Shown: positions 51,666 to 60,595, numbered from the stretch's first letter. The stretch is 64,000 nucleotides of DNA from Roseobacter sinensis (GCF_025755255.1 NZ_JALIEB010000004.1:62001-126000); one strand, 5' to 3'. Made by a program: numbers and translations. The notes: generated by a model not told the origin, from the letters alone.

Positions 51666-52899
51666 TGGACCACCTCTTTCCTTCAAATTCGCCATGGGGG
51701 ATCTCGACCGGCTTATCGATGTGCCGCTTGTGCGCGCCCATCTTGCCTGCGGCGACCAGCGAGCCCAGCACATCGACGATCACCCGCGTGCCCATGAGGG
51801 CCGTGATCTCCGACTGGTCGTAGGGCGGGGCAACCTCAACCAGCTCCATGCCGCAGATGCCCTCGGCGGCCACTTTCGAGGCGAGCGCCAGCGCCTCGCG
51901 CGGCAGGAAGCCGCCGGGTTCGGGCCAACCGGTGCCCGGTACAAAGCCGCAGTCGATGCTGTCGATATCGAAGGACATATAGACCATGTCGACCCCGTCC
52001 CAGGCCATCTCCAGCGCCATCTCGGCGGTCTTGTCGACGCCCATCTTCTCCATGTCGCCCATGGTGATGATGTTGGTCTCGCGCTCGCGGGCGACCTTCA
52101 CCGCCTCGCGCGGGACTTGCCAGCCGCCGATGCCCACCTGCACGAGGTTCTTCGCGGGCACATTGGGCAGGTTGGTGGAGTGGAACCATGGCGTCGTATG
52201 CATCCGCTCGTCCAGATCCTTCTCCTGAATGTCCGCATGGCGGTCGAAATGTACGATCCCGATCTTCTTCGAGGTGCATTCAGCGATGCCGCGCACGCAG
52301 GGAAAACCGATGGAATGGTCGCCCCCGATCATGATCGGCAAAGACCCCGACGACGCGACGTGGCTGACCGCACGGCTGATCTGATCAAAGGTCTTCTCGA
52401 TATTGGCTGGGATGGTGAAGACATCGCCTGCATCGCAGAGCGTCATCTGCTCGCGCAGGTCGATGCCCATTTCGTAGTTGTAGGGCGTGTAGAGCGCCGA
52501 GATCTTGCGCACGCCCTGCGGCCCGAACCGCGTGCCCGCGCGGTAGGTCGTGCCGCCGTCAAAGGGGATGCCCAGCACCGTGGCGTCATAGTCCTTCACC
52601 TCCGTCACGTCCTCGGCGTAAGGCGCCTTGAGAAAGGTGTTGATCCCGGCGTAATGCGGCAACTCGCCCCGCGCGAAGGTAGGGATCGACTTGTCCTCGA
52701 TGCTGTCTGCGCCGGTCAGCCCCATGCGCAGCGCCCACTTCTTCTCCTGCTCCCAGCCGCTTTCGGGGATATCGCCCTCGGCCTGCATCGCCTTCCAGCC
52801 GCGCAGCTTGGTCAGGTCCGGGTGGTGGCGGTGCGCTTCGCGGCGCCTCTGGTCGGCCGGGTGGTGCGAGCGCGAGCGCTCACGCGGGGTGCAGAACAT
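51655..52899 (-). CDS. gdmH: Guanidine hydrolase-like ureohydrolase (GdmH type)
   Basis: 414 residues, about 100 longer at the N-terminus than agmatinase. Metal ligands of the ureohydrolase fold are present: H195 in GGDHS; D219, H221 and D223 in HFDRHAD; D311 and D313 in SFDIDS. The loop GTGWPEPGG has Trp where agmatinases have Thr. The N-terminal block KWALRMGLTGADSIEDK and IPTFARGELPHYAGINTF is shared with guanidine hydrolases as I recall them. A guanidine-I riboswitch controls the operon. The reaction would be guanidine to urea and ammonia, needing nickel. ATG 52899 has a strong AAGGAGG. It overlaps the ATPase gene by 20 nt. Agmatinase is the alternative. Confidence 0.85.
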   Translation of the reverse strand: MFCTPRERSRSHHPADQRRREAHRHHPDLTKLRGWKAMQAEGDIPESGWEQEKKWALRMGLTGADSIEDKSIPTFARGELPHYAGINTFLKAPYAEDVTEVKDYDATVLGIPFDGGTTYRAGTRFGPQGVRKISALYTPYNYEMGIDLREQMTLCDAGDVFTIPANIEKTFDQISRAVSHVASSGSLPIMIGGDHSIGFPCVRGIAECTSKKIGIVHFDRHADIQEKDLDERMHTTPWFHSTNLPNVPAKNLVQVGIGGWQVPREAVKVARERETNIITMGDMEKMGVDKTAEMALEMAWDGVDMVYMSFDIDSIDCGFVPGTGWPEPGGFLPREALALASKVAAEGICGMELVEVAPPYDQSEITALMGTRVIVDVLGSLVAAGKMGAHKRHIDKPVEIPHGEFEGKRWSNAT

Positions 52900-53647
52900 G
52901 GGTGTCCTCCTTGATGGTTTGGAACGGGATGCCGCCATCGCGGGCGTCGAAGTCGTAGGTGATCGTGGCCCCATAGAGGTTGGGGTCATGCGGGTCCCAG
53001 CGCGGCTTGTCGAAGACCAGAACCCGGTCGCCGAGCTTGAAGGCCTCTTCAAGGTCATGGGTGACCATGAAGACCGTCATGCCCGTCTCCGCCCGCAGGT
53101 CCTGCAGGAAGTCGTGCATCGACAGTCGCGTTCCGGGATCGAGTGCGCCGAAGGGTTCGTCGAGCAGCAGTACGCGGGGCTTTGCGGTCAGCGCCTGCCC
53201 GATGGCCAGCCTCTGCTGCATGCCCCCGGAGAGCGTGGCGGGATACTGATCCGCCACATGGTCGAGCCCGATGCGGGTGAGGGTCTCATCGGCGCGGGTC
53301 TGCGCCTCTGTGCGGGCCGCGCCGAAGAACCGGCCCCAGGGGCTGCGGAAGCTTTCGCCTGCAACGATGTTTTCGCGCACGGTCATATGCGGAAAGACGG
53401 AATAGCGCTGAAACACAATTCCCCGGTCGAGCCCCGGCTCGCGCGCCGGTTCTGCGCCTGCGATGCGAATCTCGCCCCGCGTCGGCCGTTCCTGCGCCAG
53501 CAGCAGCCGCAGGAAGGTAGACTTGCCACAGCCCGAGGCCCCGACAATGGAGACAAACTCGCCTTCGTCCGCCTCCATGTTGACCCGTTCGATGATCGAG
53601 CGCCGACCATAGGTCTGAAAGATGTTTTGAACGGTGACGAAGCTCAC
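52880..53647 (-). CDS. NitT/TauT-type ABC importer ATPase (guanidine operon)
   Basis: 255 residues. Walker A is GASGCGKST (near 41), signature LSGGMQQRLAIGQAL, Walker B LLLDEP and H-loop VTHDLEEAF. The LSGGMQQR and Q-loop pattern fits the nitrate/sulfonate/taurine family. The start is GTG 53647, overlapping the permease stop by 4 nt; the longer upstream reading runs into the permease gene in another frame. It energises uptake by the adjacent permease. Given the riboswitch, guanidine or a guanidinium-bearing compound is the likely substrate. Confidence 0.88.
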   Translation of the reverse strand: MSFVTVQNIFQTYGRRSIIERVNMEADEGEFVSIVGASGCGKSTFLRLLLAQERPTRGEIRIAGAEPAREPGLDRGIVFQRYSVFPHMTVRENIVAGESFRSPWGRFFGAARTEAQTRADETLTRIGLDHVADQYPATLSGGMQQRLAIGQALTAKPRVLLLDEPFGALDPGTRLSMHDFLQDLRAETGMTVFMVTHDLEEAFKLGDRVLVFDKPRWDPHDPNLYGATITYDFDARDGGIPFQTIKEDTHVLHPA

Positions 53648-54456
53648 AAGCCCTCCTCCGCCCAGGGGAAGAACCGTCGTGAGAGCCAGCGCAGGGCCCA
53701 GTCGATCAGGAAGGCGAGCAGGGTGATCCAGATGACGTACGTCAGGATCACATCCATCGCGAGATAGCGGCGGACAAGGAAGATGCGGTAGCCGAGGCCA
53801 AGGTCCGAGGCGATGGCCTCGGCGGCGATCAGGAAGAGCCACGCGGGGCCCAGCGAAAGGCGCACGGCAAGGATCAGGCGCGGCATCAGCTGCGGAAGGG
53901 CCACGCGCAGGGCGATGACCCAGCTGGAGGCGCCGAGCGTCTGCGCCTTAACGATCATCTCCTGAGGCACCTCGATCACACGCTGGCTGAGGTCGCGGAT
54001 CAGAAACGGCAGGGTGCCCACCACGATCAGCACGACCTTCGACAGTTCGCCGAGGCCGAAGACGATGAAGAGGATCGGCAGCAGGGCAAGCGGCGGGATC
54101 ATCGAGAGGACGGCCACGAATTGTGCCAGAAAGCTGCGCATCAGGGGCAAGAGGCCGATGGCCAGCCCGAAGACCAGCCCGATGAAGGCCGAGATGCCGA
54201 TGCCGAGCGCCAGCCGTTGCAGACTGGCCCAGGTGTCATGCCAGAAGAGGATGCGCCCGCTGCGCCGGTCTGCTTCCGTGATCAGCCGCACCGCCGTGTC
54301 CCAGACCGTGCTGGGCGCGGGCAGCAGCTTGTCGGACGGGTTCGCGGCCAGCCGGATCTCCGAGCCGATGGCATAGGCCACGACCACTGCCGCGAAGGGC
54401 AGGAGCATGAGGAACACCGCAAGCGGCCGGCTCGGTTTGATATTGATCAGGCGCAT
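53644..54456 (-). CDS. NitT/TauT-type ABC importer permease (guanidine operon)
   Basis: 270 residues with about six helices. The inner coupling loop is VIEVPQEMIVKAQTLGASSWVIALRVALPQLMPRLI, the EAA motif of SsuC/TauC-type permeases. It is 38 nt past the binding-protein gene with a hairpin between. It overlaps the ATPase gene by 4 nt. Confidence 0.88.
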   Translation of the reverse strand: MRLINIKPSRPLAVFLMLLPFAAVVVAYAIGSEIRLAANPSDKLLPAPSTVWDTAVRLITEADRRSGRILFWHDTWASLQRLALGIGISAFIGLVFGLAIGLLPLMRSFLAQFVAVLSMIPPLALLPILFIVFGLGELSKVVLIVVGTLPFLIRDLSQRVIEVPQEMIVKAQTLGASSWVIALRVALPQLMPRLILAVRLSLGPAWLFLIAAEAIASDLGLGYRIFLVRRYLAMDVILTYVIWITLLAFLIDWALRWLSRRFFPWAEEGL

Positions 54457-54467
54457 CGGAGCAAGAG

Positions 54468-54488
54468 GCCCCGGATCAAGTCCGGGGC
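54468..54488 (-). terminator. Hairpin between binding protein and permease of guanidine importer
   Basis: A perfect 8-bp stem GCCCCGGA/TCCGGGGC (54468-54475 with 54481-54488) with a 5-base loop lies 6 nt past the binding-protein stop. It is probably an mRNA stabiliser or leaky attenuator that raises binding-protein yield. Confidence 0.55.
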
Positions 54489-54494
54489 GCGTTC

Positions 54495-55541
54495 TTACAG
54501 GCTGCCGTCGGCGGCCATTTGCATGTATGTGGTGTCAAAGCGGAACATCACGTTGTTCTCATCTCCGGTCACACTGCCATCGGGGTAGGCGACGCCGACG
54601 AAATCAGCCGAAGGCGCGCCTTCGCCAAGGATGCCCTTGTCAAAGAGGAACTCGGCCACGCTGACCATGGTCTTCGGCAAATCGGCGCTGGAGGCGAAAG
54701 CCACAGCATCCGCCGGGTCGTAGAACATCTCGGTCGAGGCGAGCTGCGCCTTATAGCCTGCAAGGTCGGTGCCGGATGCCTCGGCCATCGCCGTCAGCAC
54801 CTCTTCGTCGCCTGCGGCCATCAGCCCCATGACCTCATACCAGGCCCCCGCCATCGCCTTGCCGAAATCCGGGTTCGCCTCCAGCGTTTCGGTGTTCACG
54901 ACCATCAGGTCGATGATCTCGCCAGGGATGTCGGAGCTGTCAAAAAGCTTGGTGGCGGTTGGATCTTCGAGGATCGAGGACACCAGCGGGTTCCACGTCA
55001 CCACCGCCTGCACGTCGTCGGTGGAGAAGGCCGCGATCATATCTGCATCGGAGGTGTTGATCACCCCGCCCAGATCGGCCTCGGAGAGCCCGACACTGTC
55101 GAGCCCCCGCGCCAGCAGGTAATGCGAGACGGATAGTTCCACCAGGTTCACCGGCTTGTCAGCAAGGCTGGTCAGATCGCCGTCGCCCTTCAGGATCACC
55201 GCGTCATTGCCGTCGGAGTAGTCACCCACGATCAGCGCCGTGGTGTCCACACCGCCGCCTGCGGGGATCGAGAGCGTGTCCATATTGGTGGCCGAAACCC
55301 CATCGAACTGGCCCGCCGTATATTGGTTGATCGACTCGATATAGTCGTTGATCTGAACGATCTCGACGTCGATCCCGTATTTGTCGGCCCATTTATCCAT
55401 GATGCCGCTCTCTTCCAGATAGCCCCAGGGCATCCAGCCCACGTAGATCGACCAGGCCACCTTGAACTCGGTCTTTTCCTGCGCGAAGGCGCCCGTGCTC
55501 AGGCACAGGGCGACTGCGGTCAATGCTGTCAGTTTCTTCAT
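54495..55541 (-). CDS. NitT/TauT-type substrate-binding protein, predicted guanidine binder
   Basis: 348 residues. The signal peptide is MKKLTALTAVALCLSTGAFA. The mature protein begins EKTEFKVAWSIYVGWMPWGYLEES, with two aromatic residues typical of clefts for small cations. Later phrases include VSATNMDTLSIPAGGGVDTTALIVGD and MIAAFSTDDVQAVVTWNP. It is the first gene after the riboswitch, with a 71-nt leader from aptamer end to ATG. By context it should bind guanidine or a close derivative in the periplasm; the fold alone would also fit taurine- or urea-type ligands. Confidence 0.85.
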   Translation of the reverse strand: MKKLTALTAVALCLSTGAFAQEKTEFKVAWSIYVGWMPWGYLEESGIMDKWADKYGIDVEIVQINDYIESINQYTAGQFDGVSATNMDTLSIPAGGGVDTTALIVGDYSDGNDAVILKGDGDLTSLADKPVNLVELSVSHYLLARGLDSVGLSEADLGGVINTSDADMIAAFSTDDVQAVVTWNPLVSSILEDPTATKLFDSSDIPGEIIDLMVVNTETLEANPDFGKAMAGAWYEVMGLMAAGDEEVLTAMAEASGTDLAGYKAQLASTEMFYDPADAVAFASSADLPKTMVSVAEFLFDKGILGEGAPSADFVGVAYPDGSVTGDENNVMFRFDTTYMQMAADGSL

Positions 55542-55891
55542 TTTCGGTCCCCATTGGTTCTTGTCGAATGGAATGACCGCGTGGAGGGCATGAGCGGAGC
55601 GCGGGTCAAACCAGCGCAGTAGCCTCCCGGGATTTTGCCCCGCCGTGTACTGCCCGGTCTGTCGCCGGACAGCGATATCTCTCGGACCTGGCCTTCACGG
55701 CGAAGCGGAACCCTAGATATCCTGCACTCTCGATCAAAGTCCGCTTTGGCGGGTCGCGCCATGGAAAACTGGGCTCCCAGAGTTGTTCCCGGCGCTGTCT
55801 GCCTAAAAAATGAGCAGATCGTCCTGGGTCACGCGACGGTCTGCCACTGACCCGAGAATCCGCGGACGTCTTCCGCCGGTCGTGTCGACCG
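55542..55891. other. Leader and promoter region of guanidine operon
   Basis: 350 bp without genes. It holds the guanidine-I aptamer (55613-55728), a possible expression-platform hairpin (GACCGCG at 55575-55581 with CGCGGGTC at 55600-55607), and the operon promoter beyond 55735. The distal part (55736-55891) shows no further feature apart from the end of the DUF1993 gene region. Confidence 0.6.
55613..55728 (-). promoter_or_regulatory. Guanidine-I (ykkC) riboswitch
   Basis: Read on the minus strand, the conserved ykkC blocks appear in order: CTAGGGTTCCGC (55705-55716), then CAGGTCCGAGAGA (around 55677-55689), then ACACGGCGGGGCAAAA and TCCCGGGAGG (to 55622). A closing P1 stem pairs AGTGCA (55723-55728) with TGCGCT (55613-55618), including one G-U. 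The class binds guanidine and turns on transport and detoxification genes. It lies directly upstream of a NitT/TauT importer and a guanidine-hydrolase-like gene. Confidence 0.92.
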
Positions 55892-56380
55892 TCAGTATTC
55901 GTGCAGCCCGTCGAAATCCGCCTTGCCCAGATCGAGCCCGGCGACACGCAGAGCGGCATAGGCCATCGACATGTGAAATATCATATTCGGCAGCGCGAAG
56001 CGGAGAACATAATCATCCGGCTCCTGCGTAAGCGACGCATCGCCGGCAGTATGGGACACGACATAGCAGAGCTGATCCGGCGTGATCCGACCGACCAGCG
56101 CGGCGATGTCGCGCTGATAGGCAAGAAGGCTTGGGACGCTCAATACGTCAGGGATCTCGGGCACATGCACACCGGCAGGCGGGCCTGCCGCGCGCGCAGC
56201 GAATTGGATCGCGATGGCGAGATGGGTGCCGGTGTCGAAGCTGTCGGGCGCAAGCTGCGTGCTCAACATGTCTTCAGGATTTGCGGCGCCGCCGATCCGC
56301 TGCAGCAGATGCACACAGCGGTCCAGATAGTGCTGAAGGGTGCGCAGCGCGGGCGCGGCGAAATCGGCTGGCATCTGCAA
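55892..56380 (-). CDS. DUF1993 family protein
   Basis: 162 residues, soluble and mainly helical, related to DinB-like four-helix bundles. Phrases LQHYLDRCVHLLQRIGG, TGTHLAIAIQFAAR and NMIFHMSMAYAALRVAGLDLGKADFDGL are characteristic of DUF1993. The start is ATG 56380 or ATG 56374. It lies upstream of the riboswitch on the same strand but is probably a separate unit, because the aptamer and its promoter intervene. Function is unknown. Confidence 0.8.
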   Translation of the reverse strand: MQMPADFAAPALRTLQHYLDRCVHLLQRIGGAANPEDMLSTQLAPDSFDTGTHLAIAIQFAARAAGPPAGVHVPEIPDVLSVPSLLAYQRDIAALVGRITPDQLCYVVSHTAGDASLTQEPDDYVLRFALPNMIFHMSMAYAALRVAGLDLGKADFDGLHEY

Positions 56381-56499
56381 CCTGTCGTGTGGCGGCCAAT
56401 CGGAGGCTCCAATCTCTCACGATTGCTGCTCTCCGACAACGGCATAGAACGGCCACGGCGTCAGGCAGCCGATGCTGCCTGACAGGCGCGCCATTCCGC

Positions 56500-58455
56500 T
56501 CAGAGTGAGATACGGAACCGCGCAAAGCCATCCGGGCCGTCGCCCGCGGGCTCGATCTCTGCATTCACCTGGTCGAGATAGGCTTTGGCGGCGGGTCCGG
56601 TATCGAAGAGCACCGTTGTGCCCTCCATCGGCGCGAAGGACCAGTTGCTGTCCGCGCGCGGGCTGATCGTGCCTTGCTCGACGATGTAGCGCACGATCAC
56701 GTCCCGGTTGGTGTCCGGTCCTTCGAAGATCACGGTTTCCGGCGTCGCTCCGGGGAAGTTGCCGCCGCCGCCGGCACGGTAGTTGTTGGTGGCCACGATG
56801 AACTCCGCGTCCAAGTCCAGCGGCGCGCCGTTATAGGTCAGGTTCACGATGCGATTGGCCGAGGCGTCCAGAAGCTCACCCTTCGGGTCGTACTTCGAGG
56901 GCTGCGAGAGGTCGATCTGATACGCGACCCCGTCGATCACGTCGAAGTTGTAGCTCGGGAACGAGGGGTTGATCAGCATCGCATCCAGCGCGCCTGGGCT
57001 GACCCGGTTGAAGATGCCGGCCGACCGCTCCAGCCAGTCCTTGACCTGTTGCCCGGTGATGCGCACAGCGCGCGCCGTGTTGGGATAAAGATAGAGGTCC
57101 GCCACGTTCTTGATCGCCACATCGCCTGCGGGCACGTCGGTAAAATACTCTGGCCCGCCACGGCCCCCAGCCTTGAAGGGGGCCGCCGCCGAGAGGATGG
57201 GCAGCCCTTCATGCTCGGTGCCCTTCAGCATCTGCTCAATGTACCAGAGCTGCGCGATGGAGACGATCTGTACCGAGGGGTCGTCGGCGACCAGCGCGAA
57301 ATAGCTGTGCAGCGGCGCATCGGTCTTGCCCACCGCGCGGCGGACGTAAGTGAGCGTCTCGTCATGGTCGGTCTGTACCGAGGCGAGGACTGTCTCGTCG
57401 CTCTCGACCAGCGCGGTCACGCTGCGGTCTTCGTTGCGCTTCGAGATCGGCCGCGCTTCGGAGGTGGCCGAGACGACACGCCATTCGTTGCCATCCTTCT
57501 CGATCAGCAGGTCGATGAGCCCCATGTGGCTGCCCCAGAAGCCGCCCATCGTGGCCGGCGTGCCCATCACGGTCCCGGCGCCTACATCGACGCCCGCAAA
57601 GCCGTCGTACTCGGGCGAGGGGAAGACGAGGTGGCTGTGCCCGGTGAGGATCGCGTCCACGCCCTCCAGACCCGCCAGCGGCACAGCCGCGTTTTCCATG
57701 CCTTCGGTCGCATTTGGCGAGCCGATGCCGGAATGCGACAGCACGACGATGATATCGGCGCCCGCTTCCTTCATCTGGGGCAGGTAGGCTTGCGCGCTCT
57801 CCAGGATGTCGCGCGCCTGCACCTTGCCGTCCAAGTGCCGACGGTCCCAGGTCATGATCTGCGGCGGCACGAAGCCGATCAACCCGACCTTGATCGGGTG
57901 CTCTGTGCCCGCGCCATCCGTGACCGTGTGGTCGAGGATCACGTAAGGCGGGATCAGCGTCTTGTCCTGGGTCGGGTCGCTGCCCAGTTCCAGCGCCACA
58001 TTCGCGCAGACCACCGGGAAGTTGGCGCCCGCGAGAGACTTCATCAGGAAGTCGAGCCCGTAGTTGAATTCGTGATTGCCGAGCGTGGATGCATCGAAGC
58101 CAAGCGTGTTCATCGCCTGGATGATCGGGTGCATGTCGCCCTCTTTCATCCCGCGCTCGTACGCGATGTAGTCGCCCATCGGGTTGCCCTGGAGGAAGTC
58201 GCCATTGTCGATCAGCAGCGCGTTTGAGGCTTCGTTGCGAATGTCCTGGATCAGCGCGGCCGTGCGCGCCAGACCGACGGTATCGACGGGTTTGTCGCTG
58301 TAGTAATCGTAGGGAAACACGTGCACATGCAGGTCGGTGGTCTCCATGATGCGCAAATGTGCCTGACCGGCAGCGGCATTGGCAGAGAACGGGTGCAGCG
58401 CGATGAAGCCTGCGGTGCCGGCAAGAAAGCCGCGGCGGCTGAGGGATATCGACAT
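56500..58455 (-). CDS. cpdB: Bifunctional 2',3'-cyclic-nucleotide 2'-phosphodiesterase/3'-nucleotidase
   Basis: 651 residues. A Tat-type leader (SRRGFLAGTAGF) precedes a metallophosphatase domain with METTDLHVHVFPYDYYSD, DNGDFLQGNPMGDY, LGNHEFNYGLDFL, LSHSG and GHSHLVFP. The 5'-nucleotidase C-terminal domain follows, with ILSAAAPFKAGGRGGPEYFTDV and FIVATNNYRAGGGGNFPG. NPMGDYIAYERG and the length match CpdB. It acts in the periplasm on 2',3'-cyclic nucleotides and 3'-AMP for phosphate and nucleoside salvage. ATG 58455 begins the leader. It is monocistronic. Confidence 0.92.
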   Translation of the reverse strand: MSISLSRRGFLAGTAGFIALHPFSANAAAGQAHLRIMETTDLHVHVFPYDYYSDKPVDTVGLARTAALIQDIRNEASNALLIDNGDFLQGNPMGDYIAYERGMKEGDMHPIIQAMNTLGFDASTLGNHEFNYGLDFLMKSLAGANFPVVCANVALELGSDPTQDKTLIPPYVILDHTVTDGAGTEHPIKVGLIGFVPPQIMTWDRRHLDGKVQARDILESAQAYLPQMKEAGADIIVVLSHSGIGSPNATEGMENAAVPLAGLEGVDAILTGHSHLVFPSPEYDGFAGVDVGAGTVMGTPATMGGFWGSHMGLIDLLIEKDGNEWRVVSATSEARPISKRNEDRSVTALVESDETVLASVQTDHDETLTYVRRAVGKTDAPLHSYFALVADDPSVQIVSIAQLWYIEQMLKGTEHEGLPILSAAAPFKAGGRGGPEYFTDVPAGDVAIKNVADLYLYPNTARAVRITGQQVKDWLERSAGIFNRVSPGALDAMLINPSFPSYNFDVIDGVAYQIDLSQPSKYDPKGELLDASANRIVNLTYNGAPLDLDAEFIVATNNYRAGGGGNFPGATPETVIFEGPDTNRDVIVRYIVEQGTISPRADSNWSFAPMEGTTVLFDTGPAAKAYLDQVNAEIEPAGDGPDGFARFRISL

Positions 58456-58625
58456 GATCGGTCCTTTGGGTCTGTCGTCGGGCGGAATCGAGATCGAGTG
58501 TAACCGGCCTGTATCGTGGCGCCAGCCTCCCGTTTTGCGGGTCACGCGCAGCGTCGGCGCCTCTTCGCCGGTCGCGACCCCGGCAGGAACGCGCCTCTGA
58601 GGTCGAGCCGCTTGGCCCCCCGGGG

Positions 58626-59312
58626 CTACATCAACCAGTTTCTATAGTCGCTCACCAGAAGATGCGTGGGAGCGACATCCTCTTCGACCTCGGCAAAGCG
58701 GCCTATGGGCTCACGGAAGATGTTGTCGGTCTCATCATCGTTCACGGTGGAGACCTCGCCGATCAGCACGTCGCCGCCCTCTCCCCAGAAGGCGTGCCAG
58801 TCACCCGGCATCAGCGTGACACTTTCACCGGGGGCGAGCTTGATCTTTTCGCCGGGCCCGAAGTCGCGGCGCAGCCCGTCGCACCACACCGTGCCACCGC
58901 GATCTTCCGCAAACCGGCCTGCGTCATCCGAGCCATAGAGCTCGATCACCAGGGTGGCCCCGCCGCGGTTGATGATGTCTTCGGCCTTGATCCCATGGGT
59001 GTGCATCGGGCTGAGCTGATCCTGCTTCGAGATCAGCAGCTTTTCCGCATAGCACATGCCGCCGCCGCGCTGCAGGTCCGCCAGACGCCCGTTGCGCAGG
59101 GTGAAGAGGAAGAGGCCCATCTCGTCATACCGGTCTGCGCCGTAGTCGGTGATGTCCCAGCCACAGCGCGCCTCGATCACCGCCGCGGCGTCCTGCCGCC
59201 GCGCCTTGAACGCATCGGGCGTCCAATAGGCAAAGGGCGGCAGCACAAACCCGTGCGCGCGGATCATCTCGTCCGCTTCTGCCATGATATCGTTGATGCG
59301 CGAGCGTTTCAT
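58626..59312 (-). CDS. D-lyxose/D-mannose isomerase (cupin type)
   Basis: 228 residues. The cupin metal motif is SPMHTHGIKAEDIINRGG, matching the HTH-x-K-x-ED pattern of D-lyxose ketol-isomerases, with a second half PGDWHAFWGEG. The family interconverts lyxose/xylulose and mannose/fructose using Mn2+. It overlaps the glycosidase gene by 4 nt (ATGA), so the two enzymes are coupled. Mannose released by the glycosidase would become fructose. Confidence 0.87.
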   Translation of the reverse strand: MKRSRINDIMAEADEMIRAHGFVLPPFAYWTPDAFKARRQDAAAVIEARCGWDITDYGADRYDEMGLFLFTLRNGRLADLQRGGGMCYAEKLLISKQDQLSPMHTHGIKAEDIINRGGATLVIELYGSDDAGRFAEDRGGTVWCDGLRRDFGPGEKIKLAPGESVTLMPGDWHAFWGEGGDVLIGEVSTVNDDETDNIFREPIGRFAEVEEDVAPTHLLVSDYRNWLM

Positions 59313-60586
59313 GCGGGTGTGAGTTCCTGGCTAAGCAATTCGATCACGATCGCCGCTGTCCAGGTGAATTGATCCCCACCACAGGGCTCGGCCGTGTGAG
59401 GATCGTAGTACTCGGCAAAGCCGCTCTGTTCAATCAGGCGCAGGCTGTCTGCGATGATGCGCTGAGCGACCGATGCCTGACCGCTGCGGGTCAGACCATC
59501 CGCTATCATGTAGTTCACGATCAGCCAGACCGGCCCCCGCCAGTATCGCAGGCTGTCGAAGGCGGGCTGACTGGGGTCGTGGCTGGGCACCAGATAGTCC
59601 ACCTGCTCTCCCAGCAGAGTGAGCCGCTTGGCGATGGCGGCGGCGCGGGGCGAAGGGAGTTCCGCAAAGCCAGCCAGTAACCCGGCGATCGAGGGGCTCT
59701 GGATGAGCTTCCCGGTTGTGCGGTCCTGACAAAGGTACTGACCCATCGCGTCACTCCACAGCGCCTCCATCGCCGCGACACCACGTTCGGCGAATGCGCG
59801 GGCCTGCGCGGCGATTTCGCCCAGCTCAAACCGCTCCGCCAGGTCCGCAAGGTCGCTGCAGGACCGGATCAGGATTGCATTGAAGCCGGGGTCGACCACC
59901 TGGAACGGAGAGGCATCATGCAGTTTCGTGTTGTCCCAGCCAAGGCTGCGGAACCGTTGCACCAGCCAGATGTAGCGCTCGTACTGCGCCTGCGTGGGGC
60001 GGTGAGAGGGGTTGGCGTGCTGTATGTCGCGGCGGCTGAAGGGCTCGACCCCGTCGGTCGGCACGCGCTCGAACACATCGTCCCAATCGACGGAGTTGTC
60101 GCGCCCGGATTCCCAGGGGTGGATGATCGCAACCAGCCCCGTGCCCTGCGGGTCGCGGCAGCGGTAGAACCACTCGTGCCATGCATGGATTTTCGGCAGC
60201 AGTGCGCGGGCGCGGTCAGCGGCGAGCTCCGGGTCACGTGCCCGGTCCACCAACCGTCGGACGGCAAAGCCCGCCACGGGCGGTTGCGTGATGCCCGAGG
60301 TGGGCACGGGCCGCCCGGTGCGCCAGACGTCCGGCCCGGGAAAATATCCGTCGTCCTCTTCATGGAAGACGATATGTGGCACCATTCCATCGGGCCACTG
60401 ATTGGCGAAGAGCGTGTCGATTTCGGTCCACGCGCGCTCTTCGTCGAAATGCGAAAACCCCAGCGCGCTCAGGCAGCTGTCCCAGTTCCACTGGAAGGGG
60501 TAGAGACCGTGGGTCGGCACCGTGTAGCCGCCCCGGTCATTGCGCCGCAGAATCGCCTTGGCCTGCTCGATCAGATCGTCAGTCAT
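59309..60586 (-). CDS. GH63-like glycosidase, mannosylglycerate-hydrolase-type
   Basis: 425 residues, cytoplasmic (no signal). An (alpha/alpha)6 barrel is suggested by FQWNWDSCLSALGFSHFDEERAWTEIDTLFANQWPDGMVPHI, HPWESGRDNSVDWDDVF and DSLRYWRGPVWLIVNYMIADG. The acid/base candidates are the Asp in WESGRDNS and the Glu near the end. This is the MgHs/GH63 pattern of mannosylglycerate and glucosylglycerate hydrolases. Together with a mannose isomerase and CUT1 importer, it suits uptake and cleavage of mannosyl-type compatible solutes. The exact sugar is inferred. Confidence 0.8.
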   Translation of the reverse strand: MTDDLIEQAKAILRRNDRGGYTVPTHGLYPFQWNWDSCLSALGFSHFDEERAWTEIDTLFANQWPDGMVPHIVFHEEDDGYFPGPDVWRTGRPVPTSGITQPPVAGFAVRRLVDRARDPELAADRARALLPKIHAWHEWFYRCRDPQGTGLVAIIHPWESGRDNSVDWDDVFERVPTDGVEPFSRRDIQHANPSHRPTQAQYERYIWLVQRFRSLGWDNTKLHDASPFQVVDPGFNAILIRSCSDLADLAERFELGEIAAQARAFAERGVAAMEALWSDAMGQYLCQDRTTGKLIQSPSIAGLLAGFAELPSPRAAAIAKRLTLLGEQVDYLVPSHDPSQPAFDSLRYWRGPVWLIVNYMIADGLTRSGQASVAQRIIADSLRLIEQSGFAEYYDPHTAEPCGGDQFTWTAAIVIELLSQELTPA

Positions 60587-60595
60587 GGTGCCTCC

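Noticed and set aside
51655-52899. Agmatinase (SpeB) reading for the ureohydrolase
   Set aside because: The extra N-terminal domain, the Trp in the substrate loop and the guanidine-I riboswitch fit guanidine hydrolase better; agmatinase is kept only as an alternative.
56674-58227. 517-codon plus-strand frame across the nucleotidase gene
   Set aside because: Composition is typical of an antisense shadow; the minus strand carries the intact CpdB motifs.
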